A program made the position numbers and the translations under genes. 64,000 bases of DNA from Enterobacteriaceae bacterium 4M9 (GTDB taxonomy: Bacteria; Pseudomonadota; Gammaproteobacteria; Enterobacterales; Enterobacteriaceae): assembly GCA_010092695.1 (NCBI GenBank), contig JAADJJ010000001.1, positions 2,170,001-2,234,000 of the forward strand. The letters run 5' to 3'. The stretch's first letter is position 1; each line of letters starts with the position of its first letter. Shown here piece after piece: positions 26,441 to 36,141 of the stretch. The notes below the pieces were generated by a model. It ran no database searches. It was not told the origin of the DNA and was given only the letters and a program-made list of their open reading frames with translations.

Positions 26441-28987
26441 TTACAATCCTACAGTCTTGCCAAGACCCATACGGGTTTTAACATCCAGCTCCAGTCCCTG
26501 CTTACCGCCAGTCACACCCGTCAGCGTGGTGTACAGCGTTTTGCCGCTGATACGGGTTGTACCTTCAGAGAAGATATCACTTGTATTGTAAACCGTGCCG
26601 GTTGTGCCCACAGTCAGCGAACGATCGCCAACGATAGTACCGTGGTTATGTACACCTGCTTTCCCGTAAACATTGGTATTATTTTGTGAGTAGATCGTAT
26701 TGTGGTTATACAGCGTGCCTGTCGCGGTAACGGAGGTGCTGTTAGCACCTGTGATCCAGCCAAAGTTTGAGAAGTCGTTGCCAACATTCAGCGTCAGGTT
26801 ATTGCCTGAACTAATGACGCCTGCTGCGTTGTTTTTCTCAGCTGAACCGCTGGCTAACTGGTCGAGCCAACCGGTGCTAATCGTGATATCACCCACAGAG
26901 TGAATGGTGGCGAAGTTATTGATCATGGAGCCAGTATTCACCGTGATGCCTTTGGCAGCAGAGATAAGACCGAAGTCATTAGACAGTGATTTGGTGGCGT
27001 CAATGTTCAGCGAACCCTGCTCGGCAATCAGGCGGCTGCTGTTGGTATAAAGGCGGTTGGCTTTAATATCAGCAGAGCCTTTAGCGATCATGCCACCTTC
27101 CTGGTTTGACATGCCAAAGTACTGAGCGTACATGTTTTTGAAGAGATTACTGTACTGGCTTAACACGGTACCCGTGGTTTTAATGGTGATGTCATTAGTC
27201 GCCACCATCAACGCCGCACTGTTATTCACCTCACCGGTTGCTTCGATGTTGATGTCGTGACCAAGCAACAGCCCAGAATAGTTATTGACGGTTTTAGCCT
27301 TGATATTCATGGTGCCGTTTTTAGCGTTGAGCGCACCGATATTGTTTTCCACCGCGCCGCTTACGTTGAAATTAACGTCATCTTCAGCAACGATAGAGCC
27401 TTTATCGTTCGTTATGCTGGCGGCTTTAATGGAGATATTCTTACCGGAAAGCATCTTCCCTGAAACACTGTTAATGCTGCCAGTGCTGTTAATATCGATG
27501 TCGCCTGAAGAAACGATTTGTCCTTCATTTTTGATGGTGCCAGAGGTAATTTGAATACCACCCGCACCAGCGACAATCCCCAGCGTATCTTTACTCGTGG
27601 TATCGGCCGTTCTGGTGTTGTTGTTATTCAGCGTGTTTCCGGCAGTGTCAATTTTCACATGACCGTCGGCAGAGCGGATAAGACCCGTTGAGTTATCGAG
27701 CGCTTTAGTGGTGGAGATATCCACATCACCCCAGGAGTCAATCTTGCCCTTGCTGTTATCAAACGTTGTAGAGGTGGTGCCAACATAGTAGCCCGTTATC
27801 TGACCGCCGCTGTTGTTAAGTTCACCCGTCTTCAGGAAGACGGCGCCAGCGCTAATGCCGGCATCAGCACTTTTACCGGTATTATTCAGGCTATTGCCAT
27901 TGGTATCGATAGCAACTGAATTGGTAGCGGCGACCTTACCTTGTGAGTTATTGAACTTTCCGCTGCTAATAGCGATGTCAGAGCCGCTGGTTATCTTGCC
28001 GGAGTTAATGTTGCTGATGGTGTTTTTATTGGTATTAATGGAGATTGCTTTATCGCTGGCAATCAGACCGGTTTCGTTTTCCAGCGTATTATTTGTTTTG
28101 ATAGCAATATTGCCGGTGGCCTGAAGGGTAGCGCCGCTGTTAAGCAAACGGCCATTGCTGTCAATCTGAATACCGCCGTCGGCCGCCATGATTTTCCCAC
28201 GGTTGCGAACGCCCACACCGCTTTCGGTGCTAATCAGATTAATTTTGTTGGCATACATCCCACCTAATTTCGCGACATCAATGCCGTAGGTCGGTTTACT
28301 CAGGATGCCGGTTTTGACGGTTCCGGTGACCTGACCGTCAGCGTTGATATAGTTATTACCGGCAATGACCGTTACATCGGAACGGCTATTGATATCCCCC
28401 TCAATAACCACAGAGCGTGCCAGAATTTGAGTCGGTGAATCACTGGTGAGGCCGTTAGTGGTGATGCTTCCACCACTGACCGAGTAACCTTTCAACTCGC
28501 CGTTTTGCATGTCCGGTTTACCGGTAGTCATCGTGACCTTATCAGTATTGATAAAACCACAGCCTTCACACGTGATGCCGTTCGGGTTGGCGATAATCAG
28601 GTGAGCTTTATCACCTGCGACTTCCATCATGCCGTTAAGCGCACTTTTATTTTTAGAGGTCACTTCGTTAAGAATGACCTTGGCAGTGCCGGTGGCGAGG
28701 TTGTTGTTACCGGCAATCTGGCCGGCCAGCTGAGTGTTCGCACCATCTTTGCTGTTGTTGAAAATAAGGCCTTCTTTACCCACATTCAGTTTGTCATAAA
28801 CGTTATGGGAAATGCCGTTAGCGTTAGCGCCAGTAATATTCACAACCGGTACACCATTGACCACGCCGGTAGTGACATTTTTAATACTCAGATCGGCCGC
28901 CTGAGAAACGACGGGCAGTGTTAATAAAATAGCGGTAACAATCGGATTAAATTTCGCTAATCCGTGCTGGTATTGACGTTTTTTCAT
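26441..28987 (-). CDS. FHA-like exoprotein of a two-partner secretion system (TpsA), orphan
   Basis: An 848-residue secreted protein. Residues 1-30 form a signal peptide (cleavage near SQA-AD). Residues about 31-270 match the TPS/haemagglutination activity domain with its NPNG motif at 134-137 and a nearby Cys140-x-x-Cys143 as in the HpmA/ShlA branch. From about 270 on there are roughly 20-residue Asn/Gly/Ser-rich repeats of beta-helix type. There is no VENN motif, no C-terminal toxin domain and no immunity gene. Start 28987 follows AGAGGA. The outer-membrane TpsB partner is not in the window, so export must rely on one elsewhere or be lost. Its short length may reflect C-terminal truncation. 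Likely role: adhesin. Confidence 0.85.
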   Translation of the reverse strand: MKKRQYQHGLAKFNPIVTAILLTLPVVSQAADLSIKNVTTGVVNGVPVVNITGANANGISHNVYDKLNVGKEGLIFNNSKDGANTQLAGQIAGNNNLATGTAKVILNEVTSKNKSALNGMMEVAGDKAHLIIANPNGITCEGCGFINTDKVTMTTGKPDMQNGELKGYSVSGGSITTNGLTSDSPTQILARSVVIEGDINSRSDVTVIAGNNYINADGQVTGTVKTGILSKPTYGIDVAKLGGMYANKINLISTESGVGVRNRGKIMAADGGIQIDSNGRLLNSGATLQATGNIAIKTNNTLENETGLIASDKAISINTNKNTISNINSGKITSGSDIAISSGKFNNSQGKVAATNSVAIDTNGNSLNNTGKSADAGISAGAVFLKTGELNNSGGQITGYYVGTTSTTFDNSKGKIDSWGDVDISTTKALDNSTGLIRSADGHVKIDTAGNTLNNNNTRTADTTSKDTLGIVAGAGGIQITSGTIKNEGQIVSSGDIDINSTGSINSVSGKMLSGKNISIKAASITNDKGSIVAEDDVNFNVSGAVENNIGALNAKNGTMNIKAKTVNNYSGLLLGHDINIEATGEVNNSAALMVATNDITIKTTGTVLSQYSNLFKNMYAQYFGMSNQEGGMIAKGSADIKANRLYTNSSRLIAEQGSLNIDATKSLSNDFGLISAAKGITVNTGSMINNFATIHSVGDITISTGWLDQLASGSAEKNNAAGVISSGNNLTLNVGNDFSNFGWITGANSTSVTATGTLYNHNTIYSQNNTNVYGKAGVHNHGTIVGDRSLTVGTTGTVYNTSDIFSEGTTRISGKTLYTTLTGVTGGKQGLELDVKTRMGLGKTVGL

Positions 28988-30207
28988 TATATCCTCTGCT
29001 TTATTGAAAGGTACTTCCTGGGTGTATGTAGGGACAATTGCGAGAGTCTGAGAAAAGGCTCTCTTTTCCTGGGCAGGTATTCTTGCACTACGGGCAGACT
29101 GAATGACCTGTCCAGTATTATCGTGTGTTGCTGCTGGCCGGTAAGATACTGACAGCAACAGGCGAACAAGGCAGATTTAGCCCTCATGAGTAAGGTGCTA
29201 ACTGACTTATTTATTGCAGGTGCACTATTTCAGTGTCACAACATTATTTGTATCTTCATATATAACGTTGCGGTGAGGTAGGCATGGCGTTTTATTCCGA
29301 TGGTGATTTCATCATTTCCCTGAACACCGCCGCGATACGTACCTCGTTCACATTATCCATCTCAGGGTTTACCTGGATTTCGCCATCATTTTCTAAGTAT
29401 TTTACTGGGTGTGTCAAGGGTGGTTACAAAGCAGAACTTTTAACAATCATTGATTTGCAAGGTGTTATTTAGCTGGCTAGTAAAATATAACCACTGCTTG
29501 CCCCAAAATAATTAATTTTTATAACTAGTATATTGACGAGTTTTTTTATTGTTTTGTCTTTTGCTTTTGGTGCTTATTGTCATTGTTTTTTTTGATGGTG
29601 TTATCAGGAGTATGATTTTTAAAGATGTTGTTTGTTGTTTTCCTCAGTCGGGAAAACAGGTTTTTTTTTGAATGAGAATGTTCTGTTTGAGATGGTTTTT
29701 ATCCTGATGTTTTTGTATTATTTTTTCATTGCGTTACCTCTGGTAATTTAATCGGTGTTTATGGCTCTTTGCTGAGAGTAAATAAAAACTCCCAGGGAGT
29801 TGGCTTTTGTAGCGATGTGTCTGGTATTTATTGGGCCCTTTTCTGAAAAGGGGGAACGATATTGTTGTTTATTTTTATCCGGGTTTGGCAGGCTTTTTAT
29901 ATATGGACAGCGTGTGGCAGGGGTACATCCTGGCGTGCTTTTTGAGTGTCTGTATCAACAGACAGATGATACGCGGAGTGTGTGGTTTTATCGCATTAAA
30001 TGATATTTTTGGGGGCGCGTTTCACTTATCTTTTCATGTTGTTTAAGCCATATCTATAAAAGATGCCAGCGAGGCTGGCATGTGATATTAAGCCGCTATT
30101 ACGCGTTGTTGAGAAAATACTACATTGTTTTTCCCAAAAACCAGGAACCCGATGAAAGGGCCGTAATGGGTTCCTGTCATCATTTCACTGGCTAATGCTA
30201 CGGCATG
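28988..30207. other. AT-rich accessory spacer with a possible gene remnant
   Basis: A 1.2-kb stretch with much lower GC than its flanks and long T-runs near 29520-29740. No intact gene can be supported. On the minus strand 29292-29423 an open stretch of 43 codons contains the natural-looking peptide ENDGEIQVNPEMDNVNEVR and ends in EMMKSPSE-stop, with no good start: a likely 3' remnant. Hairpins are at 30063-30081 and 30144-30176 (AGGAACCC/GGGTTCCT); the former is followed by CTTTT on the minus strand and may end the lipoprotein transcript. Confidence 0.6.
30063..30081 (-). terminator. Possible terminator downstream of the lipoprotein gene
   Basis: Perfect 8-base stem ATGCCAGC/GCTGGCAT with a three-base loop; on the minus strand it is followed by CTTTTATAG. 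It lies 127 bases beyond the lipoprotein stop, with a second inverted repeat (30144-30176) in between. Confidence 0.5.
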
Positions 30208-30729
30208 TTACTTGCTGTATTGGCTGTTCAACTCATTGAGCTGCGTACCCGCTTGCATTTGTAAAACGACAGACTGCTTGCCCAACTCGCCGAGTTCTTT
30301 TCTGTCGGCATCAGAAAGCGTGTCTTTGCTGGCAATTTTCGCCATTGCGATAGCTTTCATATTACCTTCGACAATTTTCAGGCGCAGTCCCTGGACTTCC
30401 TGGCTTTTCAGTGTTAGCGCAATCAGTTTGGCGTTGGTGCTTTCCTGTAAGCTCTGCGATTTTTTCAGTACTGCCGTCGCGGCACTTTTATCATTGTTAC
30501 TGTTGGCCTTCATTAGCTCATCACGCATGCTGACGGCTTCGCTATTGGCGCTGTTGATAACACCATTAAACTGGGCAAGATCGGCCTTGATATCAGCCGC
30601 ATTGGCAGAGGAAAGCGTTTCTTGTTTGGCGGTGAAGTTACCGGCAGACGCACTATTGGCGGTATTTTGCCCGTCACAACCAGCAAGAAGAAAGGCGAGT
30701 GCAGCAGCACACAAAGTCAGTTTTTTCAT
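30208..30729 (-). CDS. Putative lipoprotein of unknown function
   Basis: A 173-residue protein not recognised from E. coli. The signal peptide MKKLTLCAAALAFLLAGC has a textbook lipobox (LAGC) with Cys18; residue 19 is Asp, which in Enterobacteria favours retention in the inner membrane. The mature part is rich in Ala, Lys, Ser and Gln, nearly without aromatics or further cysteines, and looks largely alpha-helical, possibly coiled coil (about 40-170). Start 30729 follows AAGGAA. It stands alone between katE and the tpsA-like gene. Function cannot be inferred. Confidence 0.85.
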   Translation of the reverse strand: MKKLTLCAAALAFLLAGCDGQNTANSASAGNFTAKQETLSSANAADIKADLAQFNGVINSANSEAVSMRDELMKANSNNDKSAATAVLKKSQSLQESTNAKLIALTLKSQEVQGLRLKIVEGNMKAIAMAKIASKDTLSDADRKELGELGKQSVVLQMQAGTQLNELNSQYSK

Positions 30730-30825
30730 AGAGTTTCCTTGAGGTATCGTCATCCATTGCATGGTGAGTATATCGGGAACCACAGGAAAAGTTGCAAACA
30801 CGCGCTCATTTTCAGTAACGGAAGT

Positions 30826-30850
30826 AAAAAACCACCTGCTTAGCAGGTGG
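30826..30850 (-). terminator. Minus-strand terminator in the katE/lipoprotein gap
   Basis: CCACCTGC/GCAGGTGG with a three-base loop, followed on the minus strand by TTTTTTAC. It comes 140 bases after the katE terminator and before the lipoprotein gene, so it should end a separate transcript or back up the first one. Confidence 0.85.
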
Positions 30851-30989
30851 CGTTGATTTCACCGCCACAGGGGCGTACTTAACGACCCTGAACAGCAGCC
30901 TCTGCCTGTTCTGGACGATTAAAATCTAAAGGCAATAAGGCAAAGCCAAAACCTGCTGCTGGCCACCTCTACAGGGAGTCATAAAGGGA
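30851..30989 (-). ncRNA. Candidate small transcript between two terminators downstream of katE
   Basis: The 139 bases between the katE terminator and the next minus-strand terminator contain self-complementary segments (GAACAG with CTGTTC around a GC-rich loop; CAGCAGC with GCTGCTG) and a 15-codon frame starting GTG 30970 after TAGAGG (VASSRFWLCLIAFRF). A weak promoter TTGCAG-N17-TTTATG overlaps the katE terminator. It could be a small RNA, a small hydrophobic peptide gene, or nothing. It is an inference from layout; no known family was recognised. Confidence 0.3.
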
Positions 30990-31017
30990 TAAAAAAACCG
31001 GCCTGCAAGGCCGGTCT
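30990..31017 (-). terminator. Terminator after katE
   Basis: Minus-strand stem ACCGGCC/GGCCGGT with loop TTGCA, followed by TTTTTTTATC, starting about 20 bases after the katE stop. Confidence 0.88.
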
Positions 31018-31035
31018 GGTTATATCAACAAGCCG

Positions 31036-33288
31036 TCAGGCTGGCACGCTATTGATTTTCCCTTCACGCGCCCAGACGCGGTGTGCAGCCAGTTGCTGTA
31101 AAAATTCATCCATAAAGCTGCCCTGGGTATTATCCGCTTCGATTAACCCTGCATCGGTAGCACTGTCTGCGGTGAGTTTCTGGTGGAACTGGCGTGCATC
31201 GCCAAGCAAGCCGATAACTTTAAGATGCTTCCAGGCCTCGAGTAAATAATAGACGGCATCGCCGTTATCAATAATGGAGGCGATATCTCCGCAGGGGACG
31301 ATAACGGCATCAACGGTAACCGACGGTGTATTACTGAAAGTGCCCATTGCAGTAATGTGCGAGCCATCATCGGCGGTAGTTTCACCCATTCGGCTGTAAA
31401 GCAATTTTACGTGCACGCCCGCGTCCTTCAGTCCTTTAAGCACGCCCAGCAGATCGGCTGAACGAACGTTATCGTTGAGCAATACCGCCACCACGCGGCC
31501 TTTCACGGTGCCACTGGGTATGGCATACAGGCTCAACGAGGCGTCTTTTTTCAGGCCGTTAACGGCCTCAGGAGGAGCGCGGTTAAGCTGTTCGTCAGTG
31601 AGTTCGATACCCAGGTTCTTTGCTACGCCCTGGGCGAGTTGGTTATCAATACGTGTGAGTTCGTCGACCACTCGTTCACAAATATAGGCGCGTGCGACTT
31701 TACTGAGCTCAAAGCTGAATGCATCAATAATGTGCTGCTGCTCGAAGGGGGTCTGGCTAAGCCAGAACAGACGTGGCTGCGCATAATATTCCGAGAAGGA
31801 GGGACTGCGCTCGCGAACTTTATGCCCGTCCATACGTTCCTGATACGACTCAAAGCCACCGCGATGCGGACCTGGCGGGGTTTCTCGTGGCCAGTTGTCA
31901 TTAATAGAGTTGGGTTCATAGTTCGCCGGGTTGGTCTCAATGTCCATCTGGTGCATGCCATCACGCTGGAAGTTATGATAAGGGCAGGTAGGGCGGTTAA
32001 TCGGGATTTCGTGAAAGTTGGGTCCACCAAGGCGGCTGATTTGGGTGTCGGTGTAAGAAAAAAGACGCCCCTGCAATAGCGGATCGTTAGTGAAATCGAG
32101 TCCCGGCACGATATGACCTGGGTGAAATGCCGCTTGCTCGTTTTCGGCAAAGAAGTTATCCGGGTTGCGGTTGAGGGTCATTTTGCCCACCAGTTGTACC
32201 GGCACCAGTTCTTCAGGAATGAGCTTCGTGGGGTCAAGCAGGTCAAAGTCGAATTTAAACTCGTCTTCTTCCGGGATCAGTTGCAATCCCAGCTCAAATT
32301 CCGGGTAATCTCCTGCCTCAATGGCTTCCCACAGATCGCGACGGTGAAAATCCGGATCGCGCCCGGTGAGTTTTTGCGATTCATCCCACAGGAGCGAGGC
32401 TTTACCGGCCGTCGGTTTCCAGTGAAAGCGCACAAAAGTGGCTTTACCTTGCGCGTTGATCAGGCGAAAGGTATGAATACCAAAACCTTCCATTGTGCGA
32501 TAGCTGCGTGGCAGACCACGGTCAGACATGGCCCACACGACGTTGTGCAGCGTTTCCGGCTGTAGCGAGACATAGTCCCAGAACGTGTCGTGGGCGCTGG
32601 CACCTTGCGGAATGGCCCAGTGTGGCTCCGGTTTAACGGCATGCACGAAGTCCGGGAATTTTATTGCATCCTGCAAAAAGAAAATGGGGGTGTTATTGCC
32701 AACCAGGTCGAAGATGCCCTCATCGGTGTAGAATTTGGTTGCGAAGCCGCGAATATCACGCACCGTGTCAGCAGAGCCGGCGCCACCCTGAACGGTAGAA
32801 AAGCGTACAAAGACCGGCGTTTCTTTGTTGGGGTCTGACAGAAATGCGGCTTTGGTAATATCGGCCAGACTTTTGTATGGACGAAATACGCCGTGCGCCG
32901 CCGAGCCGCGGGCGTGAACGATGCGCTCGGGAATACGCTCATGGTCAAAGTGGGTAATTTTCTCCCGCAGGATAAAATCTTCCAGCAGCGTAGGCCCGCG
33001 CGTACCGGCGCGCAGTGAGTTTTGATCGTCAGCGATGCGTGTTCCCTGGTTGGTTGTCAGTGGGACGTTTTCGCTGCCTTTACGAAATGGCGCTAGCGCG
33101 TCCAGCTTCTCGGAATGAGTATCCGGCGCTTTCAGGCTGCCGGACGCGGTGGGTTGTTCGCCCGGCGCACTGGGTTTTGGCTCCGGACGGTGAGAGTTAT
33201 CTGCCGGGGCAAGAGAATCCAGGCCTGGCTGCGACTCACGTGCGTCGGTTACGGGGGCGGTGTTCGGGTGTTTATTGTGTTTCGACAT
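31036..33288 (-). CDS. katE: Catalase HPII
   Basis: A 750-residue large-subunit monofunctional catalase splitting hydrogen peroxide, close to E. coli KatE (753). The N-terminal extension (about 80 residues, Pro/Ser-rich) and the C-terminal flavodoxin-like domain ([19 protein letters not shown], about 600-750) mark the large-subunit type. The distal haem histidine is in [12 protein letters not shown], the asparagine in [12 protein letters not shown], and the haem-ligand tyrosine in RLFSYTDTQ. Start 33288 follows AGGAG. E. coli katE is a classic RpoS gene. It is divergent from cedA. Confidence 0.97.
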   Translation of the reverse strand: MSKHNKHPNTAPVTDARESQPGLDSLAPADNSHRPEPKPSAPGEQPTASGSLKAPDTHSEKLDALAPFRKGSENVPLTTNQGTRIADDQNSLRAGTRGPTLLEDFILREKITHFDHERIPERIVHARGSAAHGVFRPYKSLADITKAAFLSDPNKETPVFVRFSTVQGGAGSADTVRDIRGFATKFYTDEGIFDLVGNNTPIFFLQDAIKFPDFVHAVKPEPHWAIPQGASAHDTFWDYVSLQPETLHNVVWAMSDRGLPRSYRTMEGFGIHTFRLINAQGKATFVRFHWKPTAGKASLLWDESQKLTGRDPDFHRRDLWEAIEAGDYPEFELGLQLIPEEDEFKFDFDLLDPTKLIPEELVPVQLVGKMTLNRNPDNFFAENEQAAFHPGHIVPGLDFTNDPLLQGRLFSYTDTQISRLGGPNFHEIPINRPTCPYHNFQRDGMHQMDIETNPANYEPNSINDNWPRETPPGPHRGGFESYQERMDGHKVRERSPSFSEYYAQPRLFWLSQTPFEQQHIIDAFSFELSKVARAYICERVVDELTRIDNQLAQGVAKNLGIELTDEQLNRAPPEAVNGLKKDASLSLYAIPSGTVKGRVVAVLLNDNVRSADLLGVLKGLKDAGVHVKLLYSRMGETTADDGSHITAMGTFSNTPSVTVDAVIVPCGDIASIIDNGDAVYYLLEAWKHLKVIGLLGDARQFHQKLTADSATDAGLIEADNTQGSFMDEFLQQLAAHRVWAREGKINSVPA

Positions 33289-33501
33289 TAAACTCGTCTC
33301 CTATTTTTCATAACTGAAAACTGGTCGTTGTTACGTCTTACTCACGTGGTAAAAAACCCTTCTAACTATAGAACATTCATATGGGCGTGCTTGACGCTGG
33401 CAGTAAAGCACGCTGTTAACGCACGGTATGCGCGACGAGCACAGGGCAAATCCGCTATCATTTGGTTTCGCCCGTCAGGAATAAAACGACAAGCCGTGAT
33501 T

Positions 33502-33735
33502 ATGAAAACTCTTCGTCAACAGAACCGACAGATAATCAGCTATACACCGCGTGTGGAGCCTGCGCCGCCGGACCATGCCCATCGGCTGGATGGCTATCGC
33601 GATGTCTGGCAGCTGCGCGGCAAGTTTGTGGCATTTGTGCTGGTGGGCGATGCGTTTTGCCGCTCGCCCAGGTTTGATATGCCGCAGGCGGCCCAGCGTT
33701 GGGCCGATCAGGTTCGTCAGGAGGAAGAGGTCTGA
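33502..33735 (+). CDS. cedA: Cell division activator CedA
   Basis: A 77-residue protein close to E. coli CedA: MKTLRQQNRQIISYTPRVEP, RDVWQLRGKFVAFVLVG and AQRWADQVRQ are recognisable. CedA is a small DNA-binding protein that relieves division arrest in over-replicating cells and binds RNA polymerase. Start 33502 was chosen as the family start; frames open further upstream without similarity. It is divergent from katE as in E. coli. Confidence 0.93.
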   Translation: MKTLRQQNRQIISYTPRVEPAPPDHAHRLDGYRDVWQLRGKFVAFVLVGDAFCRSPRFDMPQAAQRWADQVRQEEEV

Positions 33736-33942
33736 CAGACCGGCATTTTCTCGCCAACTCACGTCATTAAACTCCCTCAGGCAGTGGCTCTGCTTGTCTT
33801 TTCATGTTTTATGCCCGTCACATTCAGCGCCTGTTATCGGTGAGTCAGGAACGCCATTTCCTGGAAATATCCGAAATTTGTCCCGCTCGGTTAAATCTGC
33901 CTGCTTTATTGCTTCGCAACGTTTGTCGTCGCTCGAATGGCA

Positions 33943-33972
33943 ATAAAAAAAGGGCGCCCGCGGGCGCCCCTG
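33943..33972 (-). terminator. Terminator after tcyP
   Basis: Minus-strand stem GGGCGCCCG/CGGGCGCCC, almost without loop, followed by TTTTTTT, starting 17 bases beyond the tcyP stop. Confidence 0.88.
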
Positions 33973-33988
33973 TTACGCTATTGAACAC

Positions 33989-35380
33989 TTAGCGGTGGGC
34001 CAGTTCGGCTTCCTCTTCGCTGTTCATAATGTCTTTATCGGTCTGGCGTAATAACTGGCTGGTGACGGTGCCAGCTGTCATGGAGCCGCTGACATTCAGC
34101 GCAGTACGGCCCATATCAATTAGCGGTTCAACGGAAATCAGCAGCGCGACCAGCGTGACCGGCAGGCCCATCGCAGGCAGCACAATGAGTGCAGCAAAAG
34201 TGGCACCACCGCCGACGCCCGCGACACCCGCAGAACTGATGGTGACCAGGCCCACCAGTGTCGCAATCCATACCGGGTCAAGTGGATTGATACCGACCGT
34301 CGGGGCGACCATGACGGCCAGCATGGCCGGGTACAGACCGGCGCAGCCGTTCTGGCCAATGGTGGCACCAAAGGAGGCTGAGAAGCTGGCAATGGATTCC
34401 GGTACACCCAGGCGGCGGGTTTGCGCTTCAACGTTGAGCGGGATACTGGCGGCACTGGAACGGCTGGTAAAAGCAAAGGTCAGCACCGGCCAGACTTTGC
34501 GGAAGTATTTGAGTGGGCTGACGCCAGTGATAGACAGCAACAGTGCATGCACCACAAACATAATGGCCAGGCCAAGATAAGAGGCGACCACAAAACTGCC
34601 AAGCTTGATAATGTCATGCAGGTTGGAGCCAGCGACCACTTTCGTCATCAGCGCCAGCACGCCGTAAGGTGTAAGCAGCATCACCAGGCGCACCAGTTTC
34701 ATCACCCAGCTTTGCAGTGTGTCGATAGCGACCAGCACGCGTTCGCCTTTTAGAGCATCTTCTTTAAGCAGCTTCAGTGCAGCCACACCGAGGAAGGCAG
34801 CAAAAATCACAATGCTGATAATGGAGGTTGGGCTGGCACCGGTCAGATCGGCAAACGGATTTTTCGGGATAAACGACAAAATGAGCTGCGGTACCGAGAG
34901 GTCGGCAACTTTGCCGGCGTAGTTCGACTCAATGGCGTTAAGGCGCGCGGTTTCTGCACTGCCCTGAACCAGACCTTCGGCGGTCAGGCCAAACAGGTTG
35001 GTCACCAGTACACCGACCAGTGCAGCAATAAGCGTTGTGAACAGTAAAGTGCCGATGGTCAGCACGCTGATTTTACCGAGTGATGACGCGTTGTGCAGGC
35101 GAGCGACGGCATTAAGGATACAGGCGAATACCAGCGGCATGACAATCATTTGCAGCAGCTGTACATAGCCGTTACCGACAATGTTAAACCAGGAGAGGGA
35201 TTCTTTGAGAACCGGGTTGTCGGCACCGTAAATAAGCTGTAACGCCAGGCCAAAGACAACGCCGACGCCAAGACCCACCAGTACCTTTCTTGCCAGACTC
35301 CATTGGCGGTGGCGCATTTGCGCCAGTCCCAGTAGCAAAATAACGAACACAACAATGTTCGCAATGAGTGGAAAGTTCAT
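33989..35380 (-). CDS. tcyP: L-cystine symporter TcyP (YdjN)
   Basis: A 463-residue inner-membrane carrier of the dicarboxylate/amino acid:cation symporter family, same length as E. coli TcyP, importing cystine. Several membrane spans are evident, and the family signatures [16 protein letters not shown] (serine-rich hairpin), [16 protein letters not shown] and [15 protein letters not shown] lie in the C-terminal half. The start is 35380 ([10 protein letters not shown]) after AGGAGA. E. coli tcyP is under CysB and induced by sulfur limitation; no CysB site can be placed by eye. Confidence 0.96.
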   Translation of the reverse strand: MNFPLIANIVVFVILLLGLAQMRHRQWSLARKVLVGLGVGVVFGLALQLIYGADNPVLKESLSWFNIVGNGYVQLLQMIVMPLVFACILNAVARLHNASSLGKISVLTIGTLLFTTLIAALVGVLVTNLFGLTAEGLVQGSAETARLNAIESNYAGKVADLSVPQLILSFIPKNPFADLTGASPTSIISIVIFAAFLGVAALKLLKEDALKGERVLVAIDTLQSWVMKLVRLVMLLTPYGVLALMTKVVAGSNLHDIIKLGSFVVASYLGLAIMFVVHALLLSITGVSPLKYFRKVWPVLTFAFTSRSSAASIPLNVEAQTRRLGVPESIASFSASFGATIGQNGCAGLYPAMLAVMVAPTVGINPLDPVWIATLVGLVTISSAGVAGVGGGATFAALIVLPAMGLPVTLVALLISVEPLIDMGRTALNVSGSMTAGTVTSQLLRQTDKDIMNSEEEAELAHR

Positions 35381-35521
35381 TCCGTATCTCCTGAGCATTT
35401 TTATCAGGTCTGCTCGATTCAGCAGCCTTTATGGGCGCAAGGTTATCAGAACCCACGCACGGGCGTTTATATTCAAACGTAATTGGTTATATGTTTTTTG
35501 ATATAAAGGCGGTTTTTTTAG

Positions 35522-36106
35522 CTAACGTTGGTTATCAATAAAGCGTTCAAAGCGGTGTTGTAGCAGCGAAATGGCTTCGCTGGACCAGCGTACGGCATCA
35601 TTTTTTTGCACATTTTGCGGCATCCACAGCGCAAGAATAAAGAAAGCCATACACACCATACGCTCAAGATGGTTGCCTTTTTGCGTGGTCACTACCGGGA
35701 AGCGAAAGCGCCAGCGGCAGGGCCACAGCAGCGGTACGCCCGCTGGCGTCAGCATGTCAGCCAGGATATGGCTCAGATAACCCAGCACCATCCCCTGAAT
35801 CGCATCGGCAGGGACCAGCCAGCTATCGGGGATTTTCAGATAAAATAGCGTCAGTCCGGCAAACACCGCCAGCAGGCTGTGGGTGAAGCCCCGGTGACCA
35901 AACATGCGCGCCACCGGGCGTGATATCCAGGGAATACGTTGACCGAGAAACGATTTGGGATGGTCGATGTCCGGCAGCAGGCAGGTGAGAACGGCCGCAG
36001 GCACAATATGCCACCAGTCACCCTGGGCCAGTACGGGCGTCAGTTCAGCATTTTTTGCAAATACCGCACAGGCGATGGAAAAAAGCAGATGGCCTTCTGC
36101 CGTCAT
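35522..36106 (-). CDS. ydjM: LexA-regulated inner membrane metal-dependent hydrolase-like protein YdjM
   Basis: A 194-residue membrane protein of the YdjM/LexA-binding family. It begins MTAEGHLLFSIACAVFAKN, as in E. coli, and has DIDHPKSFLGQR, HRGFTHSLLAVF and SHILADMLTPAG, the His/Asp motifs of the metal-dependent membrane hydrolase family (DUF457-like). Start 36106 was chosen over the ATG eight codons upstream by family length. Two LexA boxes lie just upstream, so it is part of the SOS response. The biochemical role is unknown. Confidence 0.95.
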   Translation of the reverse strand: MTAEGHLLFSIACAVFAKNAELTPVLAQGDWWHIVPAAVLTCLLPDIDHPKSFLGQRIPWISRPVARMFGHRGFTHSLLAVFAGLTLFYLKIPDSWLVPADAIQGMVLGYLSHILADMLTPAGVPLLWPCRWRFRFPVVTTQKGNHLERMVCMAFFILALWMPQNVQKNDAVRWSSEAISLLQHRFERFIDNQR

Positions 36107-36121
36107 GATGCAATCCGGGAT

Positions 36122-36141
36122 AACTGTCAATGCATCCAGTA
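36122..36141 (-). promoter_or_regulatory. LexA box 1 of ydjM
   Basis: On the minus strand TACTG-N10-CAGTT, with the CTG-N10-CAG signature intact. It is 16 bases upstream of the ydjM ATG and matches the ends of the first E. coli ydjM LexA box as I remember it. Confidence 0.85.

Noticed and set aside
26441..28987. The tpsA-like gene as a CdiA contact-dependent toxin
   Set aside because: No VENN or other pretoxin motif, no C-terminal toxin domain, no CdiI-like gene and no CdiB next to it.
29284..29472. 62-codon plus-strand frame
   Set aside because: It lies opposite the more natural-looking minus-strand remnant and has no convincing start signal.
29800..30046. Two overlapping plus-strand frames of about 70 codons in the AT-rich spacer
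   Set aside because: No ribosome binding site, unusual Cys/Phe-rich composition and no recognisable domain; such frames are common in AT-rich DNA read by chance.
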